Part shown: positions 23,116-34,545 of the stretch, piece by piece
How the letters are laid out: every line of letters begins with the position of its first letter
Position numbering within the stretch: the stretch's first letter is position 1
Made by a program: the position numbers and the translations under genes
NCBI GenBank assembly: GCA_963555705.1
Contig: OY743184.1
Coordinates: forward strand, 31,754,614-31,818,613
Direction of reading: 5' to 3'
Length of the DNA: 64,000 nucleotides
Origin: Ligustrum vulgare
Taxonomy: Eukaryota; Streptophyta; Magnoliopsida; Lamiales; Oleaceae
Notes under the pieces: generated by a model
Told to the model about the DNA's origin: nothing
The model's database searches: none
The model's input: only the letters and a program-made list of their open reading frames with translations

Positions 23116-24130
23116 TTGTTTTTTCTAAGAACTTGTTTTGTTGATGCTTTGAAGAATTTTAGAATTTTTGGAAGAATTAGTGATTAAAAATTGAAAAAAT
23201 TATAAATCATTAAAAATGTATTGTTGAAAATGAATTTAAGAGAAAAATTAAAAAAATAAAAATAAAAAATAAAAAAAGTTTGATGAGCCTAATAATGTTG
23301 TAGTCAACACCTCCTTACGACAAAAAGTGGGGAGTGGGCCCCCAAGTGCTCCCAATATTCCAGAAATGATGAGAAAAGGGTCATTGCATTTGGTGGAACT
23401 TGTTTTGTTTTTTTAATTCAAAAGCTTCGCAAAATAAAGTATATGTTTGGTAAATATATTTTTTACAACATAATTCGTCAAATTATTTTTTAATTAATTA
23501 TATATATTTTTTTCTTTTCACTTTTCAATTACATATTTTACCTAAAAAACATAAAAGACACGTGTTTTAAAAGAAAGAAAAAAATTAACAAACGAAGCCT
23601 TATCCGTTTGATAAATAAAATAAATTAATTTATAAATCAGTTTATAAATTACACAATTTCTCAAACCACTTTTTAACCGCCTTGTGTCGGATTTTTTTTT
23701 TTTTTTTTTTAAGTAAGATGTGTGGTTAAAAATTAGAGAGAAGAAATATGTGTGATTATAAAGTGATTTGAAAAAATGTATTATTTATAAATTGTAATTA
23801 TTACGTAAAAAAAGGATGTGTAAATTTTCTCTCTCTAATTTCAGTCATTATTTTTTATCTCAAAATCATAAATAAATCAGTTTATAAACCAAACATTGTT
23901 ATGAGTTATAAAATAGTGACTCTTTGGATGTTTTTAAAAAGTAAGAAAAAATTTTAGGCCGAGTTCGTCAGCTCATTAAAAGAGCAATTTAAACTACATA
24001 ATTTCTTAAATCACTTTTCAATCAGATACATTTTCTCTCTCAAATTTTTAACCACACATTTTACTTAAAAAATACCAAAAAAAAAAAAATCTTCTCTTTC
24101 TCAATTAAATAACTGCTGAACGGATGTTTA
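23116..24130. repeat. Further MITE copies of the same family
   Basis: Units at about 23440-23600, 23610-23905 and 23945-24120 repeat the ATTTCTCAAACCACTTTTTAA, CTCTC and TTTTACCTAAAAAA blocks and their mirror images. No genes. Confidence 0.55.
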
Positions 24131-24650
24131 TGTATAAATTATTTTATTAATATTAATGTGGTTGAAAAGATAAAAAAATAAATTCTGAATAATAAAGGCT
24201 CAAACAAGGCTAAATGAACAAAATTGTTGTTCATTTAGCATATTTCTTTATTACATGAAAACAATTCTACAGCAGCACTAGGTTTTGTATATCTGTTGCT
24301 GAGAGGGGTGTCCAAGGGTTATCCAATGTTTCCACTCGGATTTTAGTGCAGTTCTATATGCTTGGCTTGTTGAAGATGCCGTTTTGCTCTCAATTAGCTT
24401 GCCTATACTGCTATTCCAGTTGTGCGTGGTCGCCGGCCATCATTTCATTGATGAAACCTACTGTTGGTTCACAAAAAAAATATTTATACATCAGTGTTTA
24501 CGTTGCTATTCTTCCCAGGCTTTCTGCAAGAGAGTGTCATATTCGGGTAGCCAATTAATGAAGGACTTTTGCCAAATATTATTATAATAAAAATATAAAA
24601 AAGTAAATAAAATAAAAACATGTATCCCTTTATTTATTTTCATGAATCAA

Positions 24651-24685
<35 letters not shown>

Positions 24686-25040
24686 AAGAGGCAGCTGATG
24701 TCTGATGATATACAAGTAATTATGATGGGTCCTTTATTCGTGCGGGTATTGCATGCAGAATTAATAAGTGGATTAACGGAGACAGATTTTCAAACGTAAA
24801 TGATTTGGTTTGAATCTTTGATAGTAAGAAAGGCTTCAGTTTTGGGGGGAAGAAAATACTCTTTTGATTATATAGCTATGATGAGTGAATCCACCAAGCA
24901 CTCCCATATAAATGGTGCCTTTCCTTGTCAGATAAAATACATAAATAGATGCCACGATAAAGGAGCCACTTCCACAGTTCCACTATCGTATGCTGCATTT
25001 TCTTCTTATAATAACAATAACTAGTAACTACACATTTAGC
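24131..25040. other. Unassigned sequence with (TA)n microsatellite at 24653-24683
   Basis: 24240-24590 is less AT-rich than its surroundings and has two overlapping short open frames, but no recognisable domain. The (TA)n run of about 30 bp is at 24653-24683. I cannot assign a function to any of it. Confidence 0.5.
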
Positions 25041-25045
25041 CTCTT

Positions 25046-25282
25046 TGTTGTGAAACTATCAAAATCATAACAACGAATAGAGAGAGAATTGAGATGAATG
25101 GAGAGCTTAGGGAGAATTCTCTTCTTCCAAGGTTTGGTGCAAGAAATACAAATGATATAAGCTCCTTTATAAGGGCGGATAATGGCATAATCGTAATATG
25201 TAAATTTTACAGGGATATAATGGTAATATCTCATTCAAACCTAACATTACCTAATTCCTAATTTTTACTATATTTTATAACA
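25046..25282 (-). repeat. 3' LTR of element D
   Basis: 237 bp. It is close to 30691-30939 over its length; the latter has a short extra segment (GGCCCCTATTTCTAGGGGC in place of GCTCCTTTATAAGGGC) and a small insertion near its end. Confidence 0.9.
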
Positions 25283-25326
25283 CTCCCCCTTGAATGACAT
25301 ATTACTCGTTTGCTCAATTGTCTGCC

Positions 25327-26045
25327 TCGTTAAAACATTGCTAAGAAAACTCAGTGGGATAAAACTTGAGCGAAGGAAAAAGAGTACAGCTGCTCCCCCT
25401 GATGTTGGCCATCATTAATCATTGAGTCTAATATCCAAAATGACATCAATGATAAGTAGTACAAATCATGTACTGGAAACTTCGAATTATGAAGTGCTGA
25501 AGTGCTTCATTGCTTTAGTGCTTTAGTGCTTTATTGCTGTAGTGCTGCCTCGTTAAAACCTTGTCAGGAAAATCCTGTGGGACAAAACCTGGACGAAGAA
25601 AAAAAAAATACAGCATGACAGCATGATTCTCCCCCTGAAGTGTACAATCAAGTATTCATGAACCTTTTGAATAAATATATCATCTTTTATCTGGATTATG
25701 TATATATGAAAATCTTCTTGTGTGTAACCGATATCATAACATTCTTCATAAGATGTCTATGATTTTCTACATTTGTTGATACCATTCCAGATGTCTATGA
25801 TTTTCTTCATTTGTTGATATCATTCCAGCACAATTTAAAGAGAGAGCTTGTTGTTGAATTATTACTTGCAGATAGCTGTGATAATGTCTCAAAAACCTTG
25901 CTATGAAAACCCTGTGAGACAAAACCTTAGCGAAGGGAAAAAGAGTACATTATTCTCATTGATACGCCATAATTGCTCCATAATTGCTGCCTCTAGGAAA
26001 ACCCTGTGGGACAAAATCTCAGTTAAGGGAAAAAGAGTGCAGCAC
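25327..26045 (-). repeat. Four dispersed copies of a ~60-bp motif near the 3' end of element D
   Basis: Copies at about 25327-25390, 25544-25615, 25882-25950 and 25985-26042. On the plus strand each has the order GCCTCGTTAAAAC-like, GAAAA(C/T)CC(T/A)GTGGGA, CAAAACCT, then AAGGGAAAAAGAGTACA. The first two are followed by CTCCCCCTGA. Confidence 0.8.
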
Positions 26046-28155
26046 ATATTTGTTCCCTTCATAGGAATATCACAAGTATATTAATGCAATCTCAAATTAT
26101 TTCATCAAACATATAGTTTGTGATGAGCTTTTATAAATAGTTTATAACTCATTTATGAAGTCATAGCTCATTTATGATGTACTGAACATGCTATACCAAG
26201 CAATGTTTAGTTACTTAACTGATTGCATTACTCAAATCTAGAATTGATTCACTTCTATCAAAATCTAGAATTCTGATGAATAATTAAATATTCATTTTCA
26301 AATTCACTTCTGGTGAATATTCATTTTCCCGATGGATAATATAATTTTGAATATTGAAAATCGATTGCATGCCCAAATATTCAAATATAATAATAGTACA
26401 CTCCAATTTCATTTTCAACATATTATATTATGGGGTCATATGTATCATTATTCATGTGATTTTATTTTAAGAATCACATTTCATTCTATAATGATACTAT
26501 TTTGGGCAAATTGAATCTTTCAATGATTTATACAGTATGTTCTTGCACTTTATAAACTTCAATTTCTAATTTGCAGGAGTATAATCAATCATTGAAATAG
26601 ATATCAATTTCGACATATAATCTATAATCATTTCGCTTCAAATCCCAACGTACCGCGATCAACTGGTACATCAAAGAAAACTCTCAAAGTACCGAGATGA
26701 GAATCACACTTTTTGATCTCACTCATTGGTATATCAAAGAGCTCAAACTAGTGATCTAGATTATAGTCTATCCACCATATTTCATTTCAGTTCTATGAAA
26801 AAATTTTGCGCGCAAAGAGTCGTCTTTTACGACTGTGAAATATTTTTCATTTGTACATATAATTACTGGCTTTACAAATTTAAGTGTTTTTTGACTTCAG
26901 GTCCTATAACAATAATCCCTACATTGGGGTTATATACTTGGCCAAAGTATTATAATTTCATCAACCTCATTTTCATAAGAGGGTTGTTTATGTATGTAGT
27001 CGACTTATTCATCGATTCCATTTCAACTCAATATAACATAGAGAGATCTCTTTATATGTTCTATCATCAGGTACCTGAGTCTCTTACATTTAATTATATC
27101 CCTTTTACTCACCATGAGTATTTAGTCTCAAATTGATCATTTCCATTATTCAAGAGATATTTGTTTTTGGAATCGATTATCATTATGCTTCAGCCATAAT
27201 TAGGCTCTAAGCTTGATCACGCTTCATGCGTGTTATTGTTTAATTTTTCCATAATATTCAAGAATCTTGTATTATAAAAAAAATGTCTCAACACATGTCA
27301 TACGTAATTATGGATATAATCACAATCATATATCAAGTGCATATTGTTGGAGTGTATATAGATATCGCACTTCTTAGAAATCATAAAGCTTCACAAGCAA
27401 ATTTTTATTTCAACGTATTGACAGGTTTGTATGTAAAATATTGTTGTATGAGAAATATATAAATTCAAATTGTTCTCATAGAAAATAACTTGAGGTTTTT
27501 AATCTGCTAAACCATTAGCAATATAATATTCTATTATCTCAACTAATTCGTAAAATCGTTAATGACTTTAAGATATATTCATGCTAGCATTTATCACTTT
27601 GCTCGTAATATCATTACTTGAGCAAATAATCAGTCATTAATTTTCTTAGTGAGATAATTAATTTGCTTTTGAGAACAACCAGCAATAATAACTTGTTAAT
27701 CTGAACAATCTTCTGGTTCTTTAATGAATGCCATTTTGCATTCTCAATAAATCTCATTATTGAATTGGAATCTAACCAATCATTATAGAACTTCTGGTCC
27801 AGCAAGATATTTCACTTGTACATATGTATGAACTTCTGGTTCAATACAGTATTCATTTCATCAGTATGTATTTCTGTACAGTTCAAATCAGTATACCTTT
27901 ATTACTTTTAGTATACCAGAAAAATCAGGTACAATATTCAAGGAAATATTTCATGATCTCAATCTTGTCGCCAAATTTTCCCTTATATCGAAAAAGGTAA
28001 TGACGCATTATTTCATTGTTCCCACCTTTTCAATAATTTATTCCATTATTTCTTTGATGGAATCGATATCACTGACACGCGGAGCTACCGCTCTTTTACG
28101 CATTAAATAATGCATTTAAATAGATCATTTGGGAAAAAGGCTAGATCCATCAAAA

Positions 28156-28701
28156 ATGGATATCATACTTTCAAATATTCGTAAATATTATTCCAATCTT
28201 CCAGTAAATGATTTGAGAAAAATTTATCGAATTAGGATCGAAAGATTGAAGTTGCTGAAGGATCATGGCATCCCAGAAGATGTTCGCTGGTTGATTGAAG
28301 CAAAAGTTCGATTAGCTGGTGAATTACCAGATTCATTTTCTAAGCACAAGCCTGACTTAGGTAAGAGTACTTTTGCAAAGAAGCGAAGAGCAAAAAGATT
28401 AAATAGTTGCTACAAATGTGCTCGATGGACATGTGATACCCGTTGTAAATCAATAGGATATTCATCCATAAATCGAGATGATAAGATAGACTTCATTAAG
28501 GGTGAACTGAGTAAGGAGTCATTGGATGATATCCGATTGACTCTTGAGACGCACCCTAGTGGGTATGTGCAGCATGAGCTACTATCTTTATGGGCTAAAT
28601 TTATCAGCGATAAAGAGCGTTATAGTCTCAAAAATATAATAGCAAAAGATCATGTTTGCCAAGCTGTTATAAACAATGATGTTTTGGCTATTCAACATTG
28701 A
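28156..28701 (+). CDS. Hypothetical protein, 181 aa, basic patch plus Cys4 motif, antisense within element D
   Basis: I do not recognise the gene. The frame is open back to a stop at 28117-28119 and the first ATG is at 28156. The N-terminal third is charged and probably helical (IRKYYSNLPVNDLRKIYRIR). A strongly basic stretch AKKRRAKRLN is followed at once by C-x2-C-x4-C-x3-C (Cys 85, 88, 93, 97). The C-terminal part is acidic/helical (KGELSKESLDDIRL) and ends QH. It runs opposite to the retroelement's own direction, in a region otherwise full of stops, which suggests it has been kept or recently acquired. The basic block next to paired cysteines resembles the layout of the small cysteine-rich nucleic-acid-binding proteins of carla- and related flexuous plant viruses. 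This is a resemblance of pattern only; a host zinc-finger gene fragment is an alternative. Confidence 0.6.
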   Translation: MDIILSNIRKYYSNLPVNDLRKIYRIRIERLKLLKDHGIPEDVRWLIEAKVRLAGELPDSFSKHKPDLGKSTFAKKRRAKRLNSCYKCARWTCDTRCKSIGYSSINRDDKIDFIKGELSKESLDDIRLTLETHPSGYVQHELLSLWAKFISDKERYSLKNIIAKDHVCQAVINNDVLAIQH

Positions 28702-30676
28702 TACAAGGTAAATCAGTATATTGTATGTATATATTTTCACATGTATTTATAAAATATTTTCATGTTTCATTTCTCGATCATTGATAAAGTATATTGAAAA
28801 ATCACGAAAATATAAGCTTTATCAAAAGTAGTGTAATTTAGTCAGAAGTAGGTTTTCACTTTTTCAAAATACGAGCAGTAAATAGTGAAGTTTTTCAAGT
28901 TTAAAAAGTCAATGATTTTCACAGTTTCATACATCCCAAAATATCATTTTCTCATAAGTTTTTCCTTTCTTATTCTCACTCTTGAGACACACCATAAATT
29001 TCTAGGATTTTATCAATGTTTAATCTTGTGTACCTCAAAGATTTAAGGTGGTAGAGTACGACTACTCCCGAAACACATCTCTAATTTTGAGGATCATAAA
29101 TGTTTCCCCTTTTGTATTTTACATGTATGACTCGTTTATACTTCTTCAGGAGCAATAATAATAATAATATCATTTCAGTATGTTTAGATGATAATTTTTA
29201 TTTCTTCTGGAGTAAATATGTACTTCTTCTGGAATACATAAGTGCTCGTGCAAAAACATTTCTAGACACTTATCATCTAATATTCATCTCATAATACTGA
29301 TGAGATTATTTTCACATTAGCTATGTCCGTGCTATCATGTGATATTATCTTATCTTATCATACATCAACATTCTCTTGTTGGATAATCCATTTTTATCTA
29401 TCTTTTCAATACAAATACAGATAATGGTAACTTCCGGTACCGTTTGATAAAATATTTTTTTATCAACATTTACCAACTTTTTGATAATGATAACTTCTGG
29501 TATCATTTGATGAAGTATCAAATAACAATAATATTGTATATATATTAACAATAATAATACTGGGTTATACCACCACGTATATATGATAAACAATAATAAT
29601 GCATGGGTTATACCAACACGTATATATGTTGACAACAACCTCTAATATGTTAGAATTAACCAACAATTGAGGTATTTCTGAAATAATATAAAATATGAAT
29701 ATATGTAAAGTATTTCATATTTCAATTGATTAACCGACCATATATGCGATGTCAACATAATGAAATAATTACCTTTCATGAGTGAGCGAGTCATATCTTC
29801 CAGTCAAGGTATTCATAATAGTGATCAAGTCATATCGTCAAATCCAGTCAAGGTATTCATAATAGTCCAATCCGTTACGATGATGAGTCATATCCAGTTA
29901 AGGTATAAATCCAGTTCATAATAACTCAATCCATCACGGTATGACAATGATTATTTTACTTATACCTTGTTTAAAACCTTTAATTTATCTTATTGATCAC
30001 ATATTAATCGTTAATTTTCGATTAATTTACTTTTATGTATTACCAAGGGTAAAATTGTCCATATTTTAATATATTGCTCATATGGATAAATCGAAACCGT
30101 CAATAGGTTTGAAATTTAATTTAGAACAAACTTACTTTTGGTCCGAAGTTCAAAATCTCGTCGGAAGTGCTTCAAAAACGGTTTTTAAGAAAATCGTCAC
30201 GTTCGACCGCCGAAAAATTTCAAAACTGCACAAAACAGAAAAGTAAGATCATAGAAAAATCAAGAACGTCGATATGAACAAACTGCCTGTTGACGTCGTC
30301 ACCGGAATCGCCGTGACGACGTCTGCGCGTGGGCTTCACGCGCCGTCGCGCCGGTGCCGGAGCCGTCGACACGCGCCGGTGCCGGAGAATCGTCCCGTCG
30401 CCGTGGTCATGGATCCGGTCTCCAATCATCATTTCGATATACGGTTTGGCGTGAATTTGGTTTGGAAGTTTCGGATTACACAATTTCTTCAATTTTTCTA
30501 TGGACTTGAAATTGATCTTCTAATCTATGATGTATAAATGATTTTCTAACAACAAAAACAGTAGATTTGGAATATGAAATGTTGATTAGTAATAATCTGG
30601 TTTCTGATACAGAGGTTCATCATTTAGATGCAACTGTAGAGCATACTCCCGTCATATAACTCAATAGGCTAGAGAC
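28702..30676. other. Element D leader region, no gene; GC-rich patch at 30270-30420
   Basis: AT-rich sequence with short local repeats: the GGGTTATACCA...ACGTATATATG pair at 29560-29630, and CCAGTCAAGGTATTCATAATAG copies at 29810-29870. A CpG-rich stretch at 30270-30420 has GCGCCGGTGCCGGAG twice, 25 bp apart. In element orientation this is the untranslated leader just after the PBS. Confidence 0.5.
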
Positions 30677-30690
30677 TCGTGCTGATAACG

Positions 30691-30939
30691 TGTTGTGAAA
30701 CTATCAAAATCATGACAACGAATAGAGAGAGAATTGAGATGAATGGAGAGCTTAGGGAGAATTCTCTTCTTCCAAGGTTTGGTGCAAGAAATACAAATGA
30801 TATAGGCCCCTATTTCTAGGGGCGGATAATGACATAATCGTAATATGTAAATTTTACAGGGGCATAATAGTAATATTTCATTCAAACCTAACATTACCTA
30901 ATTCCTAATTTTACCTAATTTTTACTATATTTTATAATA
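30691..30939 (-). repeat. 5' LTR of element D, PBS adjoining at 30677-30689
   Basis: The plus strand CTCGTGCTGATAACG precedes the LTR; on the minus strand this reads CGTTATCAGCACGAG, starting directly after the LTR end. It is not the tRNA-iMet type. I know this PBS form from other plant copia elements but cannot name the tRNA with certainty. Confidence 0.8.
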
Positions 30940-30944
30940 CTCTT

Positions 30945-31585
30945 CAGCTATTAGAGTAGATTATAAATTTGATTTATTTGTATTTTCTAGGTAAAATTTG
31001 TATTTGAAAAGTGGAGAGAGAAAATATGTGTGATTAAAAGGTTGTTTGAAAAATTATGTGATTTATAAATTAATTTAAACCATTATCCGAACAGAGGCTT
31101 AATCTTTAGTTTTTAACTTTCGTTCAAAAGTAGCCACTGTTACAATAGAACAATGACAATAAGAGAGACGATAACCAACCCATAGTTGCCAAAGGTTAAT
31201 GGTATGAATGGCAACGAGACGGGTATATATCAATCATCGTCCTTGTCCTCGTCCTCATCCTCACCCCGTCAGAGATTTACCATTCCCATCCCCGTCTAAA
31301 CTAGAATGGGGCGTGGATGTCCATAATCCCTATTAATTATTATTATATTTTTTTTGTCCATTAAAATCTTCTTATAATGATTATCTAATGTCTTAATTAT
31401 ACAAATTCTTTTCTTAAAGTATAATTATTTTACAAAATTCTCATTTAATAACTCTAAATAATTATTAAGATTAATAAAAAAAACTCATAATAGCTTTTAT
31501 AGAGTAGTTTAAGTTTAATTATATTAAGAAGTATATTTGGAAAGAATGATATAAGACGGTGAGGGATGCCCTTGTCGCCCCTCTG
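30945..31585. repeat. MITE remnants
   Basis: 30950-31105 is one half of the Tourist-like family (TTCTAGGTAAAATTTG...CCGAACAGAGGCTTAA). 31196-31582 begins ATGGCAACGAGACGGG and ends GGGATGCCCTTGTCGCCCC, resembling hAT-type foldback ends; no target duplication could be confirmed. Confidence 0.5.
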
Positions 31586-31939
31586 GTGTAAGAATTAGCA
31601 TTCTGAAGAAGGAGAAGATAATAGAGAAAGAATAATCAAGAGCTTATGAATATATGTGTCACCTTAATTATGAACGAAGGAGACCCATTTATAAGAATCA
31701 GAATAAGTTTCCCTATTCTATTAGGAAAAGAAATCCTATATAAAAGAATAGATCGGCCCAAAGTGTAAGGCCCAAGACTTAGCTCATTAACGTGTTTTAG
31801 GGTCAAGATTAACCCATAACAAGACCATAATGCTTCTATGAAAAGATCGGCCTAAAGTGTGACCTCGGGCTATAGAGAATGTCGATCCAAAGTGTGATAT
31901 TGGATAACATGGAAGGTCGACCCAAAGCATGACCTTAGG
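31586..31939. repeat. Decayed repeat, left of solo LTR
   Basis: It contains four diverged copies of a GATCGGCC(C/T)AAAGTGT-like unit (31752, 31845, 31884, 31918). It is probably part of an old LTR, continuing after the solo LTR at 33866. No gene. Confidence 0.45.
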
Positions 31940-32452
31940 TGTGACGACCCGAATTCTCGACCATTCGAGTGCCACTAAAAGTGACTCATATCATATTATC
32001 GAGACTTAAATAGTAATGTAAAATTATTCAAAAGAATAATTAGAATCCCATAATTTAATTTGTTTATAAAAATAGAACATAATTTTCTTACATAAAGTTC
32101 AACATAATTATCTCATCAATCTTAACCACTTTTGCCACTTCCATGTTGACCGCCTCGAACCTTCAATTATCTGAAAATGGTAAATATCGTGGAGTGAGAT
32201 TTATAAAATCCCAGTAAGTATACCAAGCATAAATTTTCTTTTGAAAGCATATGGATCATTTTCATCATAACATAGGATAGGATCGAAATACTCATAAACA
32301 TAGGGAGACACAAGAATTTTACCGAACTTAAATGGCAAGAATTCTTATGTGTAGCGCTACTAAACTCCGGTCCCCTTAGCATAATCATAAACATATCATA
32401 TGGAACCCATAACAATCTTGTGAGATTGATTTCATAGCAATGATCCAAACAT

Positions 32453-32930
32453 TTTCATAAAAACATAAGATATACTTACTTGTCATAAAAACATACTTAC
32501 TTTTCATAAAAACATAAGGTGTATTTACCTTTCATAAAAACATACTTACTTTTCATAAAAACATAAGATATACTTACTTGTCATAAAAACATACTTACTT
32601 TTCATAAAAACATAAGGTGTATTTACCTTTCATAAAAACATACTTACTTTTCATAAAAACATAAGATATACTTACTTGTCATAAAAACATACTTACTTTT
32701 CATAAAAACATAAGGTGTATTTACCTTTCATAAAAACATACTTACTTTTCATAAAAACATAAGGTATATTTATCTTTCATAAAAACATACTTACTTTTCA
32801 TAAAAACATAAGATATACTTATCTTTCATAAAAACATACTTACTTTTCATAAAAACATAAGATATACTTATCTTTCATAAAAACATACTTACTTTTCATA
32901 AAAACATAAGATATACTTACCTTTTAAAAG
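32453..32930. repeat. Tandem array, 49-bp unit, about 10 copies
   Basis: The unit contains TTTTCATAAAAACATAAG and CATAAAAACATACTTAC. Period 49 bp was measured between successive ACATAAG occurrences. Variants AGATATACTTA and AGGTGTATTTA alternate in the left part. Confidence 0.9.
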
Positions 32931-33146
32931 ATTAAAATGAAGTGTAGTAGTAAATGGACCAAAACTTTCTTGACCACCTTGAATTTCTCTTACTTGTGGA
33001 TTTTGTCAAGAGATTGGAAATAAGTGTATATGTGTAGAGTTGTGTGTAAAAGAGATGGATTTATATAGATGTGTAAAGTTGGCATAATGTAAACATCATC
33101 ATTCAATTCTATTAATTTTAACACATCCTTTTCTTAAAGTAAAGCA

Positions 33147-33575
33147 CCATTCATATGCTTTTCCATATTTATACAAATATTATGCTCTTCATGATTACAT
33201 ATAATGGAATCTTATCAACCATTCATATACTTTTCCATATTTATACAAATATTATGCTCTTCATGATTACATATAATGGAGTCTTATCAACCATTCATAT
33301 ACTTTTCCATATTTATACAAATATTATGCTCTTCATGATTACATATAATGGAATCTTATCAACCATTCATATACTTTTCCATATTTATACAAATATTATG
33401 CTCTTCATGATTACATATAATGGAGTCTTATCAACCATTCATATACTTTTCCATATTTATACAAATATTATGCTCTTCATGATTATATATAATGGAGTAT
33501 ATAAATCATTCATATACTTTTCCATTTTTATACAAATATTATGCTCTTCATGATTACATATAATGGAACCTCCCA
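33147..33575. repeat. Tandem array, 72-bp unit, about 6 copies
   Basis: The unit begins CCATTCATATACTTTTCC and includes TATTATGCTCTTCATG. Copies alternate GGAATCTTATC and GGAGTCTTATC. As 72 is divisible by 3 the array stays open on the plus strand with a 24-residue period; I regard that frame as fortuitous. Confidence 0.9.
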
Positions 33576-33865
33576 TGCTTGCATATATTTTCTTAATTTC
33601 AATAATAAAAATAATTTTTGTATAAATAAATATTGGGATAACATTGAATTAAGTACTTGGACTTAATATACTTTAAATCAAGAGAATGGAGATATTTTTA
33701 GAAATTCGGAATTTAATTTAAAATCGAACGATCTTGATTATTTCTTGATTTGGCTATACGAATACGTCGCGGCGTTACTTAATAAAAATGGGTGAAATAG
33801 TAGCGACACGATTTTCTATTAAAATAATTATTAATCGCGTAAAAATTCTTGGTCGCTACATTAGG

Positions 33866-34545
33866 CCTCAAGCGTAATGGTGAAAAGTAATATTCTGATA
33901 ATGGAATGACCAGAAAATATATCGATCATTAGCCCCCTTGCGTCAGAGGTCGGGCTCCGGCCTCTAGACGTAAGTGTAATTATTGCTATAGTAAGGTTAC
34001 GGTCATGCTATGAAACATAGACCCCACTTTTAGTCAAACACTTACACTTATCAAATTTTAAAAACAGCTAAGAAAGTTCTTACATTTGTCCAATCTCACG
34101 AGTTTCACTAATTCAAAAGTAGAGGTCTTGACCTTTACATACTGTACAATGGTTGAAGACCTTGTATTTATGGGGTAAGTAGCACATTTCAGGTAGAATT
34201 AGGTTACCCAGATGGTATGGAGACGTGGGAGTCTCGATGGCAGTATTAGGATAAGGTTGTATGATCTCCTACTACCATGTCGAATTAGGATTTTAGTGAG
34301 TCAAGAGTTCTACTTGTGTTGAGAAGTTAATTATTGCTTGAGGAGGACAACCCGAACCTATGTTGAATGAATGAACCCTAAGCATGAGGACTCTCAAGAA
34401 TTGAAGTTTTTTACGTGCATGCTGAGGTAATGTTCGGAGTCATATACACCTCAGGGTTCCCAATACGATACACGCCTTATTATCCAGTTGGCTGTGCTTG
34501 GTGTTTTTAGCTTCCCATGTAAGACAGAATTTGAACTAATTATAA
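33866..34545. other. Unassigned repeat-like sequence
   Basis: Continuation of the sequence interrupted by the solo LTR (TTAGGCCTCAAGCG follows the duplication). No coding frame recognised; probably an old LTR or leader. Confidence 0.4.

Larger units (their letters stand above)
25046..30939 (-). mobile_element. LTR retrotransposon D, non-autonomous, probably copia-derived
   Basis: LTRs at 25046-25282 (237 bp) and 30691-30939 (249 bp) begin TGTTGTGAAACTATC. They are flanked by a perfect 5-bp duplication CTCTT (25041-25045 and 30940-30944). On the minus strand the 5' LTR is followed by a PBS-like TTATCAGCACGAG and the 3' LTR is preceded by the purine tract AAGGGGGAG. The ~5.4-kb interior has no recognisable gag or pol. 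It instead holds a preserved ORF on the opposite strand (28156-28701) and four copies of a TGTACTCTTTTTCCC-type motif. Copia affiliation is inferred from this last motif, which I associate with copia 3' regions. Confidence 0.85.
31940..33860. mobile_element. Solo LTR, 1.92 kb, TSD TTAGG
   Basis: It starts TGTGACGACCCGAATT and ends TTGGTCGCTACA. It is flanked by a perfect 5-bp duplication TTAGG (31935-31939 and 33861-33865). There is no internal coding region, PBS or second LTR, so it is read as a solo LTR left by recombination, most likely of a gypsy element. Two tandem arrays occupy about half of it. Confidence 0.75.

Noticed and set aside
24346..24587. Two overlapping short open frames in less AT-rich DNA
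   Set aside because: No domain, no splice context, no match to any family I know; kept only as unassigned sequence.
26726..27136. 136-codon plus-strand open frame in element D
   Set aside because: Hydrophobic, low-complexity composition as expected of AT-rich DNA; no start context or domain, unlike the 28156-28701 frame.
30220..30537. Two opposite open frames over the CpG-rich patch
   Set aside because: Overlapping frames on both strands with arginine-rich products are expected from GC-rich sequence; position matches an untranslated leader.
32453..32930. Regular repeats with spacers, CRISPR-like at first sight
   Set aside because: Units are contiguous 49-bp tandem copies without unique spacers, in a plant nuclear LTR.
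33155..33553. 132-codon open frame of 24-residue repeats
   Set aside because: It is produced by a 72-bp tandem array inside a non-coding solo LTR; the period is divisible by 3, so one open unit keeps the whole frame open.
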